The notes: generated from the sequence alone by a model not told the origin. Positions 41,938 through 52,957 are shown, numbered from the stretch's first letter. The stretch: DNA of 64,000 nt from Phaeodactylum tricornutum CCAP 1055/1 (GCF_000150955.2 NC_011678.1:81518-145517), one strand, 5' to 3'. Numbers and translations: made by a program.

Positions 41938-43293
41938 ATGCGTCCCGATTGTTGTAGCTTCCGCATTGGCTGCGTCATGCTGGCGCTGGCCTCCTACCTG
42001 GGACGACCTGCCGGAGCCTTTCAGTTGTCCAAGCCCATTGGTAGCAGCACCATCGGAGCTCGACGGAGTGCCCAGCCGACACCGACAGCTCTCGACGTAA
42101 TCAAGGTCAAAAAGCCCGATCCTTTTTCCTACGCGGAACAGTCCCGACTATACCGACGTGACTTTTACGATCACGATGCTTGGCTCAAACATCGTGCCAA
42201 GAATCGTTTTGTCGGAACGATTGCCAAAATGTTCGAATCCGGCGTCATTCGACAGCTCGCGGACGAAATTTTTCTCATTGGAGCCGTCGCCACGTTTGTG
42301 TGTCTTTTTAATAGTCTCTGTGTCGTGGGATACGAGGACTTTCAAAACGTGCATCACGATCCCATTTTCATATACGGCGCTCCCCTAGTGACACTCCCAG
42401 GCGAGCCCTTCAGTCTGTCCAGTCCAGCATTGTCGCTATTGCTCGGTACGTTCGGACGTGAATGCTCGTTGGAATATACGTTCGTCTATATATATATGGA
42501 TGTGTATCTTATCTTATCTATTTCTACAACTCGTCACACAGTTTTCAAAACCAACACTTCCTATCAGCGTTGGGATGAGGCCCGCAAAGCTTGGGGAGTG
42601 ATCGTCAACAATTCGCGAACCGTCATCCGCGAGAGTTCGGCCTGGATTCTGCAAACCGACATTCCCGACTCGGAGAAATTCCGTCTCATTCACCGCATTG
42701 CCGAGTGCGTGTGGCTCTTTCCACGTTCACTGCAGCGCCATTTGCTCAATCCCGCCGAAGATGAAGAAGCTTACGTAAAAGCCGTACGCCAACGGCTACC
42801 TCCGGCACTGGCGGAGGACATGGTACGTGCCCGGCATCGCCCGACACGAGCCATGTACGAAATGTCCAAAGCCGTCAATACCTTGCCGTTGGACAGTATC
42901 CGCCGTTCCACCGTCGATCAAGCTGTGTCGCAATTGTGCGACGCCTGTGGAGGTTGCGAGCGCATCTTCGGTTCCCCTGTACCGAGTATTTATACCCGTC
43001 ACGCCGCACGGTTTTTGGAGCTCTGGATATTTTTCCTGCCGCTGGCTTTGTGGACCCCGTTTGAATTTTGTTGGAATCATTGGTTCATGATTCCGTCGTC
43101 TATGATCATTGGCTTTTTTCTGTTGGGGATTGAAGAACTGGCGATTCAGCTGGAAGAACCGTTTTCCGTGCTGCCATTGGGTAAGATTGCTAGCGGTATC
43201 GGTCTTTCGGCGGAAGAGCATGTTCAGTGGGCGGAGCAAGCCATGGAGCGGGAGCGCACCGCCACCACCGATGCTCCACCGTACTATCGCTGA
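41938..43293 (+). CDS. Bestrophin-like anion channel, plastid-targeted (paralogue 2)
   Basis: Two exons, 41938-42445 and 42542-43293, joined in phase 1 across a 96-nt intron (GCTCG|GTACGT ... CACACAG|TTTTC), encode 419 aa. The signal peptide (about residues 10-28) ends at PAGAFQLSK, the ASAFAP-like point. Bestrophin blocks follow: RLYRRDFYDHDAWLKHRAKN, FSLSSPALSLLLVFKTNTSY (rebuilt by the splice), YTRHAARFLELWIFFLP and FFLLGIEELAIQLEEPFSVL. The protein ends soon after the core (TATTDAPPYYR). Bestrophins form pentameric anion channels; diatom members are thylakoid-located and proposed to supply HCO3- for carboxylation. Paralogue 3, about 450 bp downstream on the same strand, has the same intron, so the two arose by tandem duplication. 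Confidence 0.9.
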   Translation: MRPDCCSFRIGCVMLALASYLGRPAGAFQLSKPIGSSTIGARRSAQPTPTALDVIKVKKPDPFSYAEQSRLYRRDFYDHDAWLKHRAKNRFVGTIAKMFESGVIRQLADEIFLIGAVATFVCLFNSLCVVGYEDFQNVHHDPIFIYGAPLVTLPGEPFSLSSPALSLLLGTFGRECSLEYTFVYIYMDVYLILSISTTRHTVFKTNTSYQRWDEARKAWGVIVNNSRTVIRESSAWILQTDIPDSEKFRLIHRIAECVWLFPRSLQRHLLNPAEDEEAYVKAVRQRLPPALAEDMVRARHRPTRAMYEMSKAVNTLPLDSIRRSTVDQAVSQLCDACGGCERIFGSPVPSIYTRHAARFLELWIFFLPLALWTPFEFCWNHWFMIPSSMIIGFFLLGIEELAIQLEEPFSVLPLGKIASGIGLSAEEHVQWAEQAMERERTATTDAPPYYR

Positions 43294-43741
43294 CTTCGAG
43301 ACTGGGTTAGTCCGGTACGCAACAACTATCAGTTAGAAATAGAGGCATTAAATGTGTAAATAGCAAAAGTCTTACCTGGACATGCTATCGAGGAGCCTGG
43401 CCCACGCATGGTGGGTGCTATACCGGTATATATATATATGGTGCCCTTGCCCTATGGTTTTAATTCTCTGTAAAGATCGTAGGTAGTTTCTTGAGTGGGC
43501 TCTCCAGGATCCGAATTTCAGTCATGGATGACGTACGTGCTCGACATGGTGGAAGATGCATACGGTTAATCACCTATGTACCTCTTAGCCGATCGGAATA
43601 CCGGTATTTGTCTGCGTGTCAGTCAAGAGGGGGGACTGACAGTGAGTCTTCGTTTCGCCCATCAAATCCATCTCATATTGCTGTACTGCTGTTTGTTACA
43701 TTAGTTACTCGGTTCTTGTCACTATTCTCACCAAAAGCATC
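43294..43741. promoter_or_regulatory. Intergenic region between tandem bestrophins
   Basis: A 448-bp region that must hold the terminator of paralogue 2 and the promoter of paralogue 3. It contains a TATATATATATATG run at about 43427-43440 and TGACGT at 43529-43534, about 210 nt upstream of ATG 43742. TGACGT is the core of known diatom CO2/cAMP-responsive elements. Confidence 0.45.
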
Positions 43742-45398
43742 ATGGTGCTACAAAAGCGCCTGACTCGCGGTCTCTCTTTCGCTGTAATTCTTTTTCTTGC
43801 CAGCACTGCGAACAAAGCCGCTGCCTTTCAAGCGTCACTAGTTTCAAGCAGAACCGTATCTCGGTCGTTCGATACAGCCATCGGGCCAGTTGCAAAGGAC
43901 ATTGAACCTAGTCCACTTTCATACTCCGAAAAGTCTAGATTGTACCGACGAGACTTTTATGATCATGATTCCTGGCTCAAGCACCGTGCCAAAAATCGTT
44001 TTGTCGGAACGCTTTCCAAAGTGTTAGACTCGGGTGTTGTTCGACAACTTGCGGACGAAGTGATATTGATTGGAGCTGTCGCTACCTTTGTTTGTGTGTT
44101 TAATGCATTGTGTGTAACTGGTTATGAAGATTTCAGCAATCTACATCACGACCCTATATTTAATTTTGGCGCTCCGTTGGTGAAGTTACCGGGAGAGCCA
44201 TTCAGTCTGTCGAGTCCGGCTTTGTCGCTGTTGCTTGGTACGGAACAATTTGTTGATATTGTGTTGAAGTGATACCTGTTACCGTGTTCAACTAATCGAT
44301 GCTCACTTGCATCTTCTGCTCTCGTATGACTCAGTTTTTAAAACCAACACATCTTACCAGCGATGGGATGAAGCCCGCAAAGCATGGGGTGTGATTGTCA
44401 ATAACTCGCGTACGGTCATCCGCGAAACGTCGGCGTGGGTGCTACAAAGCGATCTTTCCGACGAAGAGAAGTACCGCTTGATTCGAAGGGTGGCTGACTG
44501 TGTCTGGCTGTTTCCGCGTTCGCTGCAACGCCATTTGCTGAATCCTGCCGAAGATGAAGAAGCGTACGTCAAAGACGTTCGCGCGAAGCTTGATCCTGTG
44601 CTTGCAGAGGACTTGGTGAGTGCACGACATCGTCCGACACGAGCAATGTACGAAATGTCCAAAGCTGTAAATACCTTGCCGCTAGATTCCTACCAGCGGT
44701 CAACCATTGACCAAGGGGTTTCACAGCTGTGCGACGCTTGCGGAGGTTGCGAGCGTATTTTCGGTTCACCCGTGCCGAGTATTTACACCCGTCACGCCGC
44801 CCGGTTTATAGAACTCTGGATGTTTTTCTTGCCATTAGCTTTGTATTCGCCCTTTTCGATATCGTGGAATCACTGGTTTATGATTCCTTCATCCATGATT
44901 ATTGGATTCTTTCTGTTGGGCATTGAAGAATTGGCCATTCAGCTGGAAGAACCCTTTTCTGTGTTGCCGCTGGGTAAGATAGCTAGTGGAATCGGACTCT
45001 CAGCAGAGGAGCATGTGCAATGGGCTGAAGAACAGATGGCAATTGATAGAACAAGCGGACCGTCCAGTTACGGGTATCCGGCTCCGATTCCAGAATCGAC
45101 AGTTGTTTCTAGAGGTCCTACCTACTCAACCCCTACTTGCCAACTACAGCAAACCCCTGTGCCCCTTGCCAATGGCGGCTTTTCCTACTTGAATAATCCT
45201 TCACAGCAATCTATAAGCACATCGGAGCTGGACAATGACGAATCATCATATCAAGAACCTCCGACGGAGCAACGGCAGCCTCCTGTCGTAGCCACCGGTG
45301 ATTATTCCTATTTGAATCCTCCAGCCCTGTCTGAAGATGGGCAGCCTCAAAATGGCGGACTGACATACCAGTTTGGACCTCCTCGGCGGCTGCCTTGA
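43742..45398 (+). CDS. Bestrophin-like anion channel with a repetitive C-terminal tail (paralogue 3)
   Basis: Two exons, 43742-44237 and 44335-45398, joined in phase 1 at the same site as paralogue 2 (GCTTG|GTACGG ... CTCAG|TTTTT), encode 519 aa. The signal peptide ends at NKAAAFQASL. The core to about residue 401 is nearly collinear with paralogue 2 (RRDFYDHDSWLKHRAKN, FFLLGIEELAIQLEEPFSVL, GKIASGIGLSAEEHVQWAEE). It then carries about 118 extra residues, rich in Pro, Ser, Gln and Tyr, with three spaced copies of a short motif: ANGGFSYLNNP (445-455), ATGDYSYLNPP (485-495) and QNGGLTYQFGPP (504-515). Paralogue 2 has no such tail. Function of the tail is unknown; a partner-binding role is an inference. 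Confidence 0.9.
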
Positions 45399-45504
45399 AG
45401 TTCCTACCAAAATTGAAGGTTCTATGAAGCTGGCAAGCTATAGAAGTGTTCTAGCAAAACAGATTCAATTCCCTTGTAGTCTAAATGGATGTGGGGTACG
45501 ATTG

Positions 45505-46326
45505 TTACTCAATTACACGGCCTTGCTTCTCGTCGACTTGTTTGTGGAACAGTTCGTGAGCTTCCTTCCATGCTCGTTGAAACCCCCTCTCTTGATCAGC
45601 TTCCCGCCAAGTCAGCGAAATTTCGGGGCATGACTTGAGTGGTTGTTTCCACCACATAGTTACTTCTTGCATGGGAACAGCCTTGCGTAGATTCACAACA
45701 ATGTACGGAATGGAATGCCATCGTTGTATGCACCAATCAATCTGATCTTCCTCTTCATCTAAATGTACAGCGTGCGGCAATTCATCTCGAAGCCAAATCG
45801 ACTCGTTTAAATGAATTTCAAGCGTTTGTAGACAGCTGCCTACAGCACAATTTCGATCTTTGAAATCGAGAACATTCTTGACCCGACAGTTCCATCCTTG
45901 AACGCACGCTCCGTCCTGCAGGACTAACCGTAGCGTAACTGTGTGCCGGTCTTGACTCCACAAAAGCTTAACTTGGCCGTCCGCAACAACAGCGTTGCAC
46001 TCACCCCCTTTTTCGGTCCAGCTTTCGGGAAACGAAGCAAAAATGTCTGTTCCGCTGGACGATTGAATCTGGACCGGCTCCTTGCTTGATACAGTAGCAG
46101 GTGATTTCGCCGTGGCCGATTCCGAATATTCCCTTGCGGGTCCCAAAGTATGCACATGTAGTTCACCGCCCGCAGTCCGAGTGATGCGACTAGGCTGATC
46201 AAGTCTTGTTACGGAAGGCTGCGACCTCGGAGTGTGCATACCGGAACCTGCGCTCTCCTCTTCCCCGCTGCTGATGTCCTCGTCAAATTTCATCCGATCC
46301 CATTTGGAATAGTCAATGTTAGGCAT
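45505..46326 (-). CDS. CS-domain (p23/NudC-like) protein with Cdc37-like N-terminus
   Basis: Single exon, 273 aa, ATG at 46326. It starts MPNIDYSKWDRMKF followed by an acidic Ser patch (DEDISSGEEES). This resembles the SxWDxxE-SDDE start of Cdc37 and some CS-domain co-chaperones. A Ser/Pro-rich linker leads to a beta-sandwich region at about residues 120-220: VTLRLVLQDG, LEIHLNESIWLRDELP and VVNLRKAVPMQEVTMWWKQP, the last containing the W-W strand typical of CS domains. The end is helical and charged. The likely role is Hsp90 co-chaperone or client recruitment; partner is unknown. TCACAGTCAA lies in sense 50 nt upstream (46376-46385). Confidence 0.62.
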   Translation of the reverse strand: MPNIDYSKWDRMKFDEDISSGEEESAGSGMHTPRSQPSVTRLDQPSRITRTAGGELHVHTLGPAREYSESATAKSPATVSSKEPVQIQSSSGTDIFASFPESWTEKGGECNAVVADGQVKLLWSQDRHTVTLRLVLQDGACVQGWNCRVKNVLDFKDRNCAVGSCLQTLEIHLNESIWLRDELPHAVHLDEEEDQIDWCIQRWHSIPYIVVNLRKAVPMQEVTMWWKQPLKSCPEISLTWREADQERGFQRAWKEAHELFHKQVDEKQGRVIE

Positions 46327-47747
46327 TTTCTAATTAAGCGAACTTGTCTTCAAGACGACCATCTAGAGCATACTATTGACTGTGAGGCTGAGGATATACA
46401 ACTGTAAAGCGTTCAAGAAGAGTCCCCGGAGCCAACAAGGCAAAAAAGAGAGGCCTACCTACACAGTAGTAATAATAGCTTCAAAAGAAAAAGACATCCG
46501 TAGCGTAAAAGAAAGGCCCTCACGCCTTGTCATGGCCGACATCCTATGTAACATCAAATCCTTATATGTTAGTGCCACTCTCGGTTCGGAAATTCGATAG
46601 ATAAATAAAACGATGTCACAACGCAGTATCATCGAGTAAAAATAGTTTTTTAGTTTCGTTTTAACATTACGATATTCATTAGCAAACCAGACTTCCGGTT
46701 TTTCATTTGAACGGTAGCACCGACAATTGACTGTGAGGCAACGAAGGCCTCTAGAATGAAATGTATAAAAAAGCCGTCGGCTGATGATGAGAAGGAACCA
46801 TGTAAGTGCTTCCAAAGCAAAGTGATCAATATCCTGTGGGTTTAAGATACTTGTGCGCATACTCGCTTGGGTGCCTAAGTTGGTGGTGCATCGCTTTTCT
46901 CGACACGTGAACGGATCCAAGCACCTTTTCAAGTACCCATTTCCGTAACCCTCTGGTAGGAGGTTCCGTACAGGTCTATGATATGGATGGGTTATCATCA
47001 TTGGCAAGGCAGTAGTTACAAGATCCAGAACTCTCAAATGGACGTGTACAACGTTCTCAATTTAATCGGACTTACCATTAGTTTCCTTCTCCGCAGTGCA
47101 GACGTTATTCCACAAAGGAATCTTTTTTCTTCGACTTTCTGTTTGTTCTCTAACAAAATGGCGACAAGAAGGCCATCGTACGCCTCAGCTCGAAACCATG
47201 GTCGAGTTAAATCAAGAAGGCTCAGGCATCGATCGATTGTGAACTTGAATTGTGTTACAGTTAGTGCGAATCACCAGAAAGCCGTTTTCGTGGTTCTGGT
47301 GTTGCGATCGAAATTTCGGCAAATTAAAGACAGCGGACGCGTTTGAAGGTCAGACCAAAACCAGACGTTCGTCGCCCATACTCACGACCCATAAAGTTCG
47401 CGGCGCTCACATTCTTAGTCAATGATATACACGAACTCTTTTCATACCAACGGCTACTCTACTCTTCATGTGTAAGCCGACAGCCAGAACTACGACGCTC
47501 GAAAGAGACACATCTTGTGTATGTTGAAAACTTACCGGATTTTAGCTTTCTTAATCATTGTTTCCTAAACATAGTGGGTGGAATCACACACATACATTTT
47601 ACATAGTCGAAATCCGTAATCTGCCCAACTCCGTCGGGATAGGATGGTTACGATAAGCTTTTTTACCACTTTCCGAGAACCTATAGGTGAAGCCATTCAT
47701 TTTTCTCGAATCGGAGGCGGCGTTGGTCGGTCCTCCCACCAAGAGCA
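46327..47747. other. Gene-poor stretch between the CS-domain and metzincin genes
   Basis: About 1.4 kb. The longest ORF (46459-47037, minus) gives 192 residues with no motif, many Arg/Cys/Tyr and no known fold, and I do not call it a gene. Two minus-strand TCACAGTCAA copies occur (46376-46385 and 46727-46736). The second has no start codon in the usual distance and might mark an alternative TSS or a non-coding transcript. Confidence 0.45.
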
Positions 47748-49319
47748 ATGCGTTGGACAGAGTCCGGAGAAGGCGTGGATTGCGACTTGGAACAATCTAT
47801 CGAATTTTCTGACGAAGATGATTGTACCAGTGGAGAGCGATCCGAGGATACTTCATTTGGGGAGCGAGTGCGAGTGCTCAGGCGCACTGTCTGCGTGCTA
47901 GCATTTGCACTGTTTGTGGTTGTAGTGGTGACAGCTATTACCCTTGGAGTAGTAGTGTCGGCCCGCAATGGCAACAACAGAGCAAATCCTGATGCGAAAA
48001 GCTCACTGGTGTCATCTTCCGAGAATGGCGGGTCAGTTGATGGCAAAATCTCGGAAGCTAGCGCCAGACCTACTGCTAGCCCCACTACCGACCCGACTGC
48101 CGAGCCTAATTCTGTCGCACAGAACGAATTTCCTGTAGCGCCTACCGCCGTGCCGAATGCAGTGGTCTCCAGTGGTAGTCCTTCGTCGATAGAAGCATCT
48201 TCAGAAGCTCCATCTCATGAACCACTGTTATCGTCGTCGCCAACTCTTGTCGCAATGGAACCAGTATCTCCAATGGCTATATCAACACCAATCCAGACTC
48301 CAGAACTTTCGCCGTTGCCAACGGCAAGGACTTCGACTCCGCTACCCATCCGTATATCCCCCTCCGCGAGTCCTTTGTTTCCGCCGTCAATGATACCCAC
48401 AACACCATACCCAACAGGAATCCCAATAGGACTACCATCCACTGCTCGATATCCCGCCACCTTTGCACCATCGAAAGAACAAGAGCCATTATTAGTACCT
48501 GCCACCCTGCCTTCATCAGCTAACTTACCTGGTAGCACAAGTACTCCACGCCCCTCCAACGTATGGATTCCAATGGCCCACCGCTGGCAGACCACGAGTA
48601 TGGTCACGAACTCGAACGGTGAGGTAACAACGATACATAATGGAGACGGTTTAAAGCTGACCTTGCACAACGCAATGACAGAGGATTGGCAAGCAACCCT
48701 TGTTCGGGCAGTGCAGAATTGGGACAATGGCGTTCCGGATGCTCTGACACTAGCGATCGCGAAAGTCGAAGAAGAACCCGCCTGTGAACCCGAGTTTGGA
48801 ATTTTCAAAATTTGTAACGGAGACTACGGGGCCACTTCTTGGCACGGAATGAACACTGTCTTGTTGAGAGGAAGATTTGTCGTTGCGAGCACCACTCGCT
48901 TGAATGAATATTTCCTTGGGACCTCATCAGAGGCAACTAGGTTATTCACCCTTTGTCACGAAATTGGACACGGGTTTGGTCTACCCCATGGTGACGAAGA
49001 TTTTTCAAATGAAGACACTGGCTCGTGCATGGATTATACTTCAAATCCAAGCAACAACTCGGAGCCGAACGAACGCAACTACTCGGATTTGGCTTCTCTT
49101 TACGGAACTGTCTCGCCGAGAAGAAGCTTGCTTACTTCGTCGATTGTCACACCTCTGCTAACGACAAAGCCGGATTGGGCCAAGTTGCAGAATGCGACGG
49201 CAGAACTTGAACTGCGAATAAGCAATGGGGAGATATGGGATTCAGGCTATCACATAAAACTTGGAGATGAGTTTTCAGCTATTGTGAATGTTTTACCGAG
49301 CTCACCAGAAAACCCATAA
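47748..49319 (+). CDS. Type II membrane metzincin metalloprotease
   Basis: Single exon, 523 aa, ATG at 47748. An acidic cytosolic N-terminus (about 45 residues) is followed by one membrane helix (VCVLAFALFVVVVVTAITL). A long Pro/Thr/Ser-rich stalk (about residues 85-270, with repeats such as PTASPTTDPTAEP) comes next, as in cell-surface O-glycosylated proteins. The catalytic part has HEIGHGFGLPH at residues 404-414, an exact HEXXHXXGXXH zinc motif, and a downstream CMDYT Met-turn. These define a metzincin, closest in pattern to matrixins or related families. The catalytic Glu and three His are present, so it should be active. Likely acts on extracellular or endomembrane-lumen substrates. Confidence 0.82.
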   Translation: MRWTESGEGVDCDLEQSIEFSDEDDCTSGERSEDTSFGERVRVLRRTVCVLAFALFVVVVVTAITLGVVVSARNGNNRANPDAKSSLVSSSENGGSVDGKISEASARPTASPTTDPTAEPNSVAQNEFPVAPTAVPNAVVSSGSPSSIEASSEAPSHEPLLSSSPTLVAMEPVSPMAISTPIQTPELSPLPTARTSTPLPIRISPSASPLFPPSMIPTTPYPTGIPIGLPSTARYPATFAPSKEQEPLLVPATLPSSANLPGSTSTPRPSNVWIPMAHRWQTTSMVTNSNGEVTTIHNGDGLKLTLHNAMTEDWQATLVRAVQNWDNGVPDALTLAIAKVEEEPACEPEFGIFKICNGDYGATSWHGMNTVLLRGRFVVASTTRLNEYFLGTSSEATRLFTLCHEIGHGFGLPHGDEDFSNEDTGSCMDYTSNPSNNSEPNERNYSDLASLYGTVSPRRSLLTSSIVTPLLTTKPDWAKLQNATAELELRISNGEIWDSGYHIKLGDEFSAIVNVLPSSPENP

Positions 49320-49726
49320 TCTGTCTTTCGTAGTCCCCTCGTCGGAAGGTTGGAAAACATGGCCCACCGCAATGCTTCCCCAAATTTTGAACGTATCTAG
49401 TTGATACATAAGTAAGGATGGTAGAAGGTCTAAAGGGTGGAATTAACACAAGAAGTGAAGTGCTAACAAGTTCCTAGTAGGAATGTCGTGAGCTCTTTTT
49501 TGAATGCGTTCTTACGTAGAATTATGCTTCTGAATTGCTTCTAGAGTTGATGAAACGATGAAACAATGCAAGAAGAGTTGTCCCTGACTACATACAGGTT
49601 CGAGGCACTAAAAAAATCAGAAATCAGCAAGCTTTGCAAATCAGCCGGAATCGACGAGTTCAGGCTGGCGCAAAGGTGTGCTTACCTCATCGAATGTTGT
49701 GGCAGTACCGTGAACTTTGTCACTTA
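49320..49726. other. Convergent intergenic region
   Basis: About 400 bp between the metzincin stop (+) and the last exon of the first OSCA-like gene (-). AT-rich, no ORF of note. Confidence 0.5.
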
Positions 49727-52700
49727 TCATTTAAGGTCGTATTGCACTTGTCGCTGATTACTGACGTTCGGAAAAGCTGCAATTAGAATGGGGGGGGGGG
49801 GGATTGGGGAATTGTTGAATTGTTTACAGTCGGGCGAAACCAAATCTTGCTGTGAGACTCGTTGACACCAAACACAGCATAAAGCTACTGACTGGTGAGA
49901 ACATACCTTCTTTGGTTTGTAATTCGGGTTGCAGATACGCGTCTTTAAGAAAAGCGGAATCGAAAGTTGAACTGTGTTCTATGTCTTTGAAAGTACACTC
50001 TCGACATGGAACTGGCCAGAAGGAAGGAAGCCAGCAAAAGTTAGTATGAACAAGGATCGTTTGATTCCGACAACTAAACTTATGGGGACACCGTAGCACA
50101 GGAACTTACGATTTTTTGTCACCTTGAAATGCTGTTCGTTGATGTATACTGAAAACAGCGCTGTAACTACAATCAATGGGACCATGAGCGGAGTGGCTAT
50201 GGGCGCTCTCTTCAACGCCAAAAGGCCGACAACTTTAGTAAAGAAGCAAGTTCATAAGAGAAATGGCGAACTGGTCACATGTACAAAGTTTCATCCTTGA
50301 CTCACTTGTAAACTCAGCTACGAACATACAGGCAATTAGAACCCGCATAAAGTTCAGCCACAGCTTTCCTCCTGAATCAGAACGGTTGGGGTAAATGTAT
50401 ACAAATTGATGGCAAAAAATTGAATCCATGAACGCGAAGCAAAATGCAACAACGATGCTTGTCAGCGGCGAGATCACGGAATATACCAAAAAGACGATAT
50501 AGTATAACACCTGGGATGTGGGAGAGAAGCTTGTGAGATGATGGAAATTGTGCACCGAAAAGAGGGACAGGCAAGCTTACTATATTTGAAGAGAATCCAG
50601 CATGTTCGAAGTCAAGAGGGTTTGATAACGGTCGAAGCGTGAGAAAGGGTTGTTGTCGCTCTCTTTCTGTGAGTCGAGGTCCAAGGAATCTACGCAGCAT
50701 TGCTTTGAGTAGTGGCACAACACGGAGAATTTCCATTCCACAAGAAAATACCGTTGTTACAAAGATAATTTGAATGAAGTACGTCGCCTGCGCAGGCAGT
50801 GACGTGGAGAGCAAATCAACTATTGATGTGGGACTTTGGACCAGTGATGAGAGTTCCTGTTCCATTGATGTTATTCAAGTGCGTGTAAGCGAGACCAGTC
50901 AAGAATTCTGCAATGGTTTGTAATCTCGACGAAGGATGTCTTACCTGCAATAATCCACCTGATATTGCGCTTACGAAAAACGTCTGAATAATCATGAAGG
51001 CGGCGAGCTTGGTGAATAGGGAGGCCTCCACAACAGCTCCAGAGACTGGACCTTCCATCATGGAAAACACTCTCAAAATCATCGGGAGCAGCGCATTTAC
51101 GACAACAAGAAGTAGCGGCGCTGCAATCTCAAAGAATGGAGCAAGGAATGGAAGCGTATCAAGTAGATCGTCGACAAAACCAACTTCTGCTCGCAGAGAT
51201 TCGATGGTAGACAGCGACGCAACAAAGCTAACTGGGATTGTCCAGAAGAGGCAAAGAACAGCAGTTGCTGCGAACGACATAAGTCGACCTACTTGCAGCT
51301 CCTTATGTCCGCGACCAACGTTGAACCAAAAAACATCATCTGGTGCTGGCGCTTCCTGGACCTCCATGGTAAAAGGAGTGCCATGATGTATCAGCTGCAG
51401 GGCAGCGTGAGTTGAACGGAGACTGCGAAAGGACAAAAATCCGGCGCTTTCGGGTTTGCCATCTTCCGCGCTCTTTAACAAACTTGTAGAGTTTTCCGCC
51501 ACTGCCTTGGCAGAGTCTTTGACAGCACCTCCAATGGATGAAGCAGATTCTCTACATTTCTTGGTGGCGTTTTTCAAGACGATACCAGGATTTGTTTTTC
51601 CTTCTGAGTCTCCAGGAGTCGCGTCGTTGGTTGCGCGATAGGCATTGTATCCTGCATTCTCGGCCGTTTCTATTTTGCCCGGGTCTCCATTCGGGGTGTC
51701 AATGTCATTTCGTGGGGAAGTAGAGCAATCCTCCTTGACGCTGTGGTCGCTACGGCCTTCCGATACAGAAAGGAGACCCGTTCTTTCCATATTACCATAC
51801 CTTTCGTTTTCTGAATCGCTTCTGGTTTTTCGTACCCCATTACTTATCTGTCTGTTTGAGCCCGAAGCATGTGGCTGCTCCACATCATGCGAGAAGCAAG
51901 TCTTGTTTTCGTTTAGATCATCAATGTGTTTCGAAATGACTTGATTTAATTCCTTGATTTCTGATGCAAAATAATTTATAGAGTCCACCTTTTCTCCTCC
52001 CCCCTTTAGTGAACCTCTGATTGCCGACGCGAGAGAAGGAGCGTGCTGTGGCTTTTCGCCCGTGCGGTCTTCAACTGCCACAGCGTGCTCGAATTTGGTA
52101 ATTGCAGCTTCGCGCTGGGCCACAAGTTTCGACAATTCAGGAACTTTAAGCGCCACGTTCCCTTCTAATATGGATTCGCTTTGAAAGCACTGACGAAAGA
52201 AGTTTTCTAACTCGGCATCAGATCGAAGTTCGTTTGGTATATTTCGCACGTAAACCGCGTAATTGCGAGGCCGGATGGTGGCAAGAAACTTGTGTCGTTT
52301 TTCAATGAACCAAACGAATTCTTTCAATATCAATCGCATTGTGTATCCGAAAATAATCCAAGCAGCTATAACCGCCCCCAAAAGCCGTGGAGATCCTTCA
52401 GGAACATGGCTTATGGTTAGCTGTGCAATATTATCGGTGATAGAGCGTGTGTTTTGCGAGTCGTCAGCGGTGGCATATAACGGCATGAGCACGGCCGAGC
52501 AAAGCACGCCCAAAAGGCTTATTTTGAAACCCATTCGCAGTACTCTGACAAAGCACAAAGCATCCATTCCGCACTCATCCATGAGCTTGTCATCAGAAAT
52601 GCTTTTCAGCTTCCAAAACCAGCTGAAAAAAAGTAAGACAAGATCTATACACTGCGATGCACTTCTCCACTCTGCGTGAGGCACTTACGAAAAGAACCCG

Positions 52701-52957
52701 TACTGGTTATATGCAAGCGGTGTCTTAATTGGATCCAGCCAGCTACGAACGTTGAATGCGCGGCGATATTTTCGGCGTATCAGTGAGAACAACAATACTA
52801 CAACTACCAGTATAGGCAAATACACCATGAAAGTCTGACGTAGCACCTGGCTGTCATCGAATTCCGTTTCTCCACCAGCCGAGCTGCCAGTTCCCCCGGA
52901 ACTCTGCAAGCGATGATACTCAGGCCTTAACGGGTGGATAATGAAGTTTTCGTTCAT
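49727..52957 (-). CDS. OSCA/CSC1/TMEM63-type cation channel (tandem copy A)
   Basis: Seven exons on minus: 52957-52689, 52622-50945, 50856-50581, 50510-50306, 50232-50110, 50011-49907 and 49776-49727. Together they give 901 aa, and every junction keeps frame. The order matches the DUF221 family: an N-terminal membrane helix (FMVYLPILVVVVLLF), two more helices after the exon 1-2 joint (WFWKL...MGFKISLLGV), a cytosolic RRM-like domain with RPRNYAVYVRNIPNEL, then the late helices (MIIQTFFVSAISGGLL, LPAQATYFIQIIFVTTV, YSVISPLTSIVVAFCF). The large cytosolic loop carries a Ser/Asp-rich insertion of about 200 residues. OSCA/TMEM63 proteins are mechano- or osmo-gated Ca2+-permeable channels. The last intron holds a run of 13 G on the plus strand. 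Confidence 0.88.
49790..49802. repeat. G13 homopolymer
   Basis: A run of 13 consecutive G on the plus strand. On the minus strand it lies inside the last intron of OSCA copy A, a few bases before the acceptor at TTGCAG, and so forms a C-run in the polypyrimidine tract. Confidence 0.9.

Noticed and set aside
46459-47037. 192-residue minus-strand ORF
   Set aside because: No family, Arg/Cys-rich composition and a TCACAGTCAA motif inside it in an unhelpful place; not enough to call a gene.
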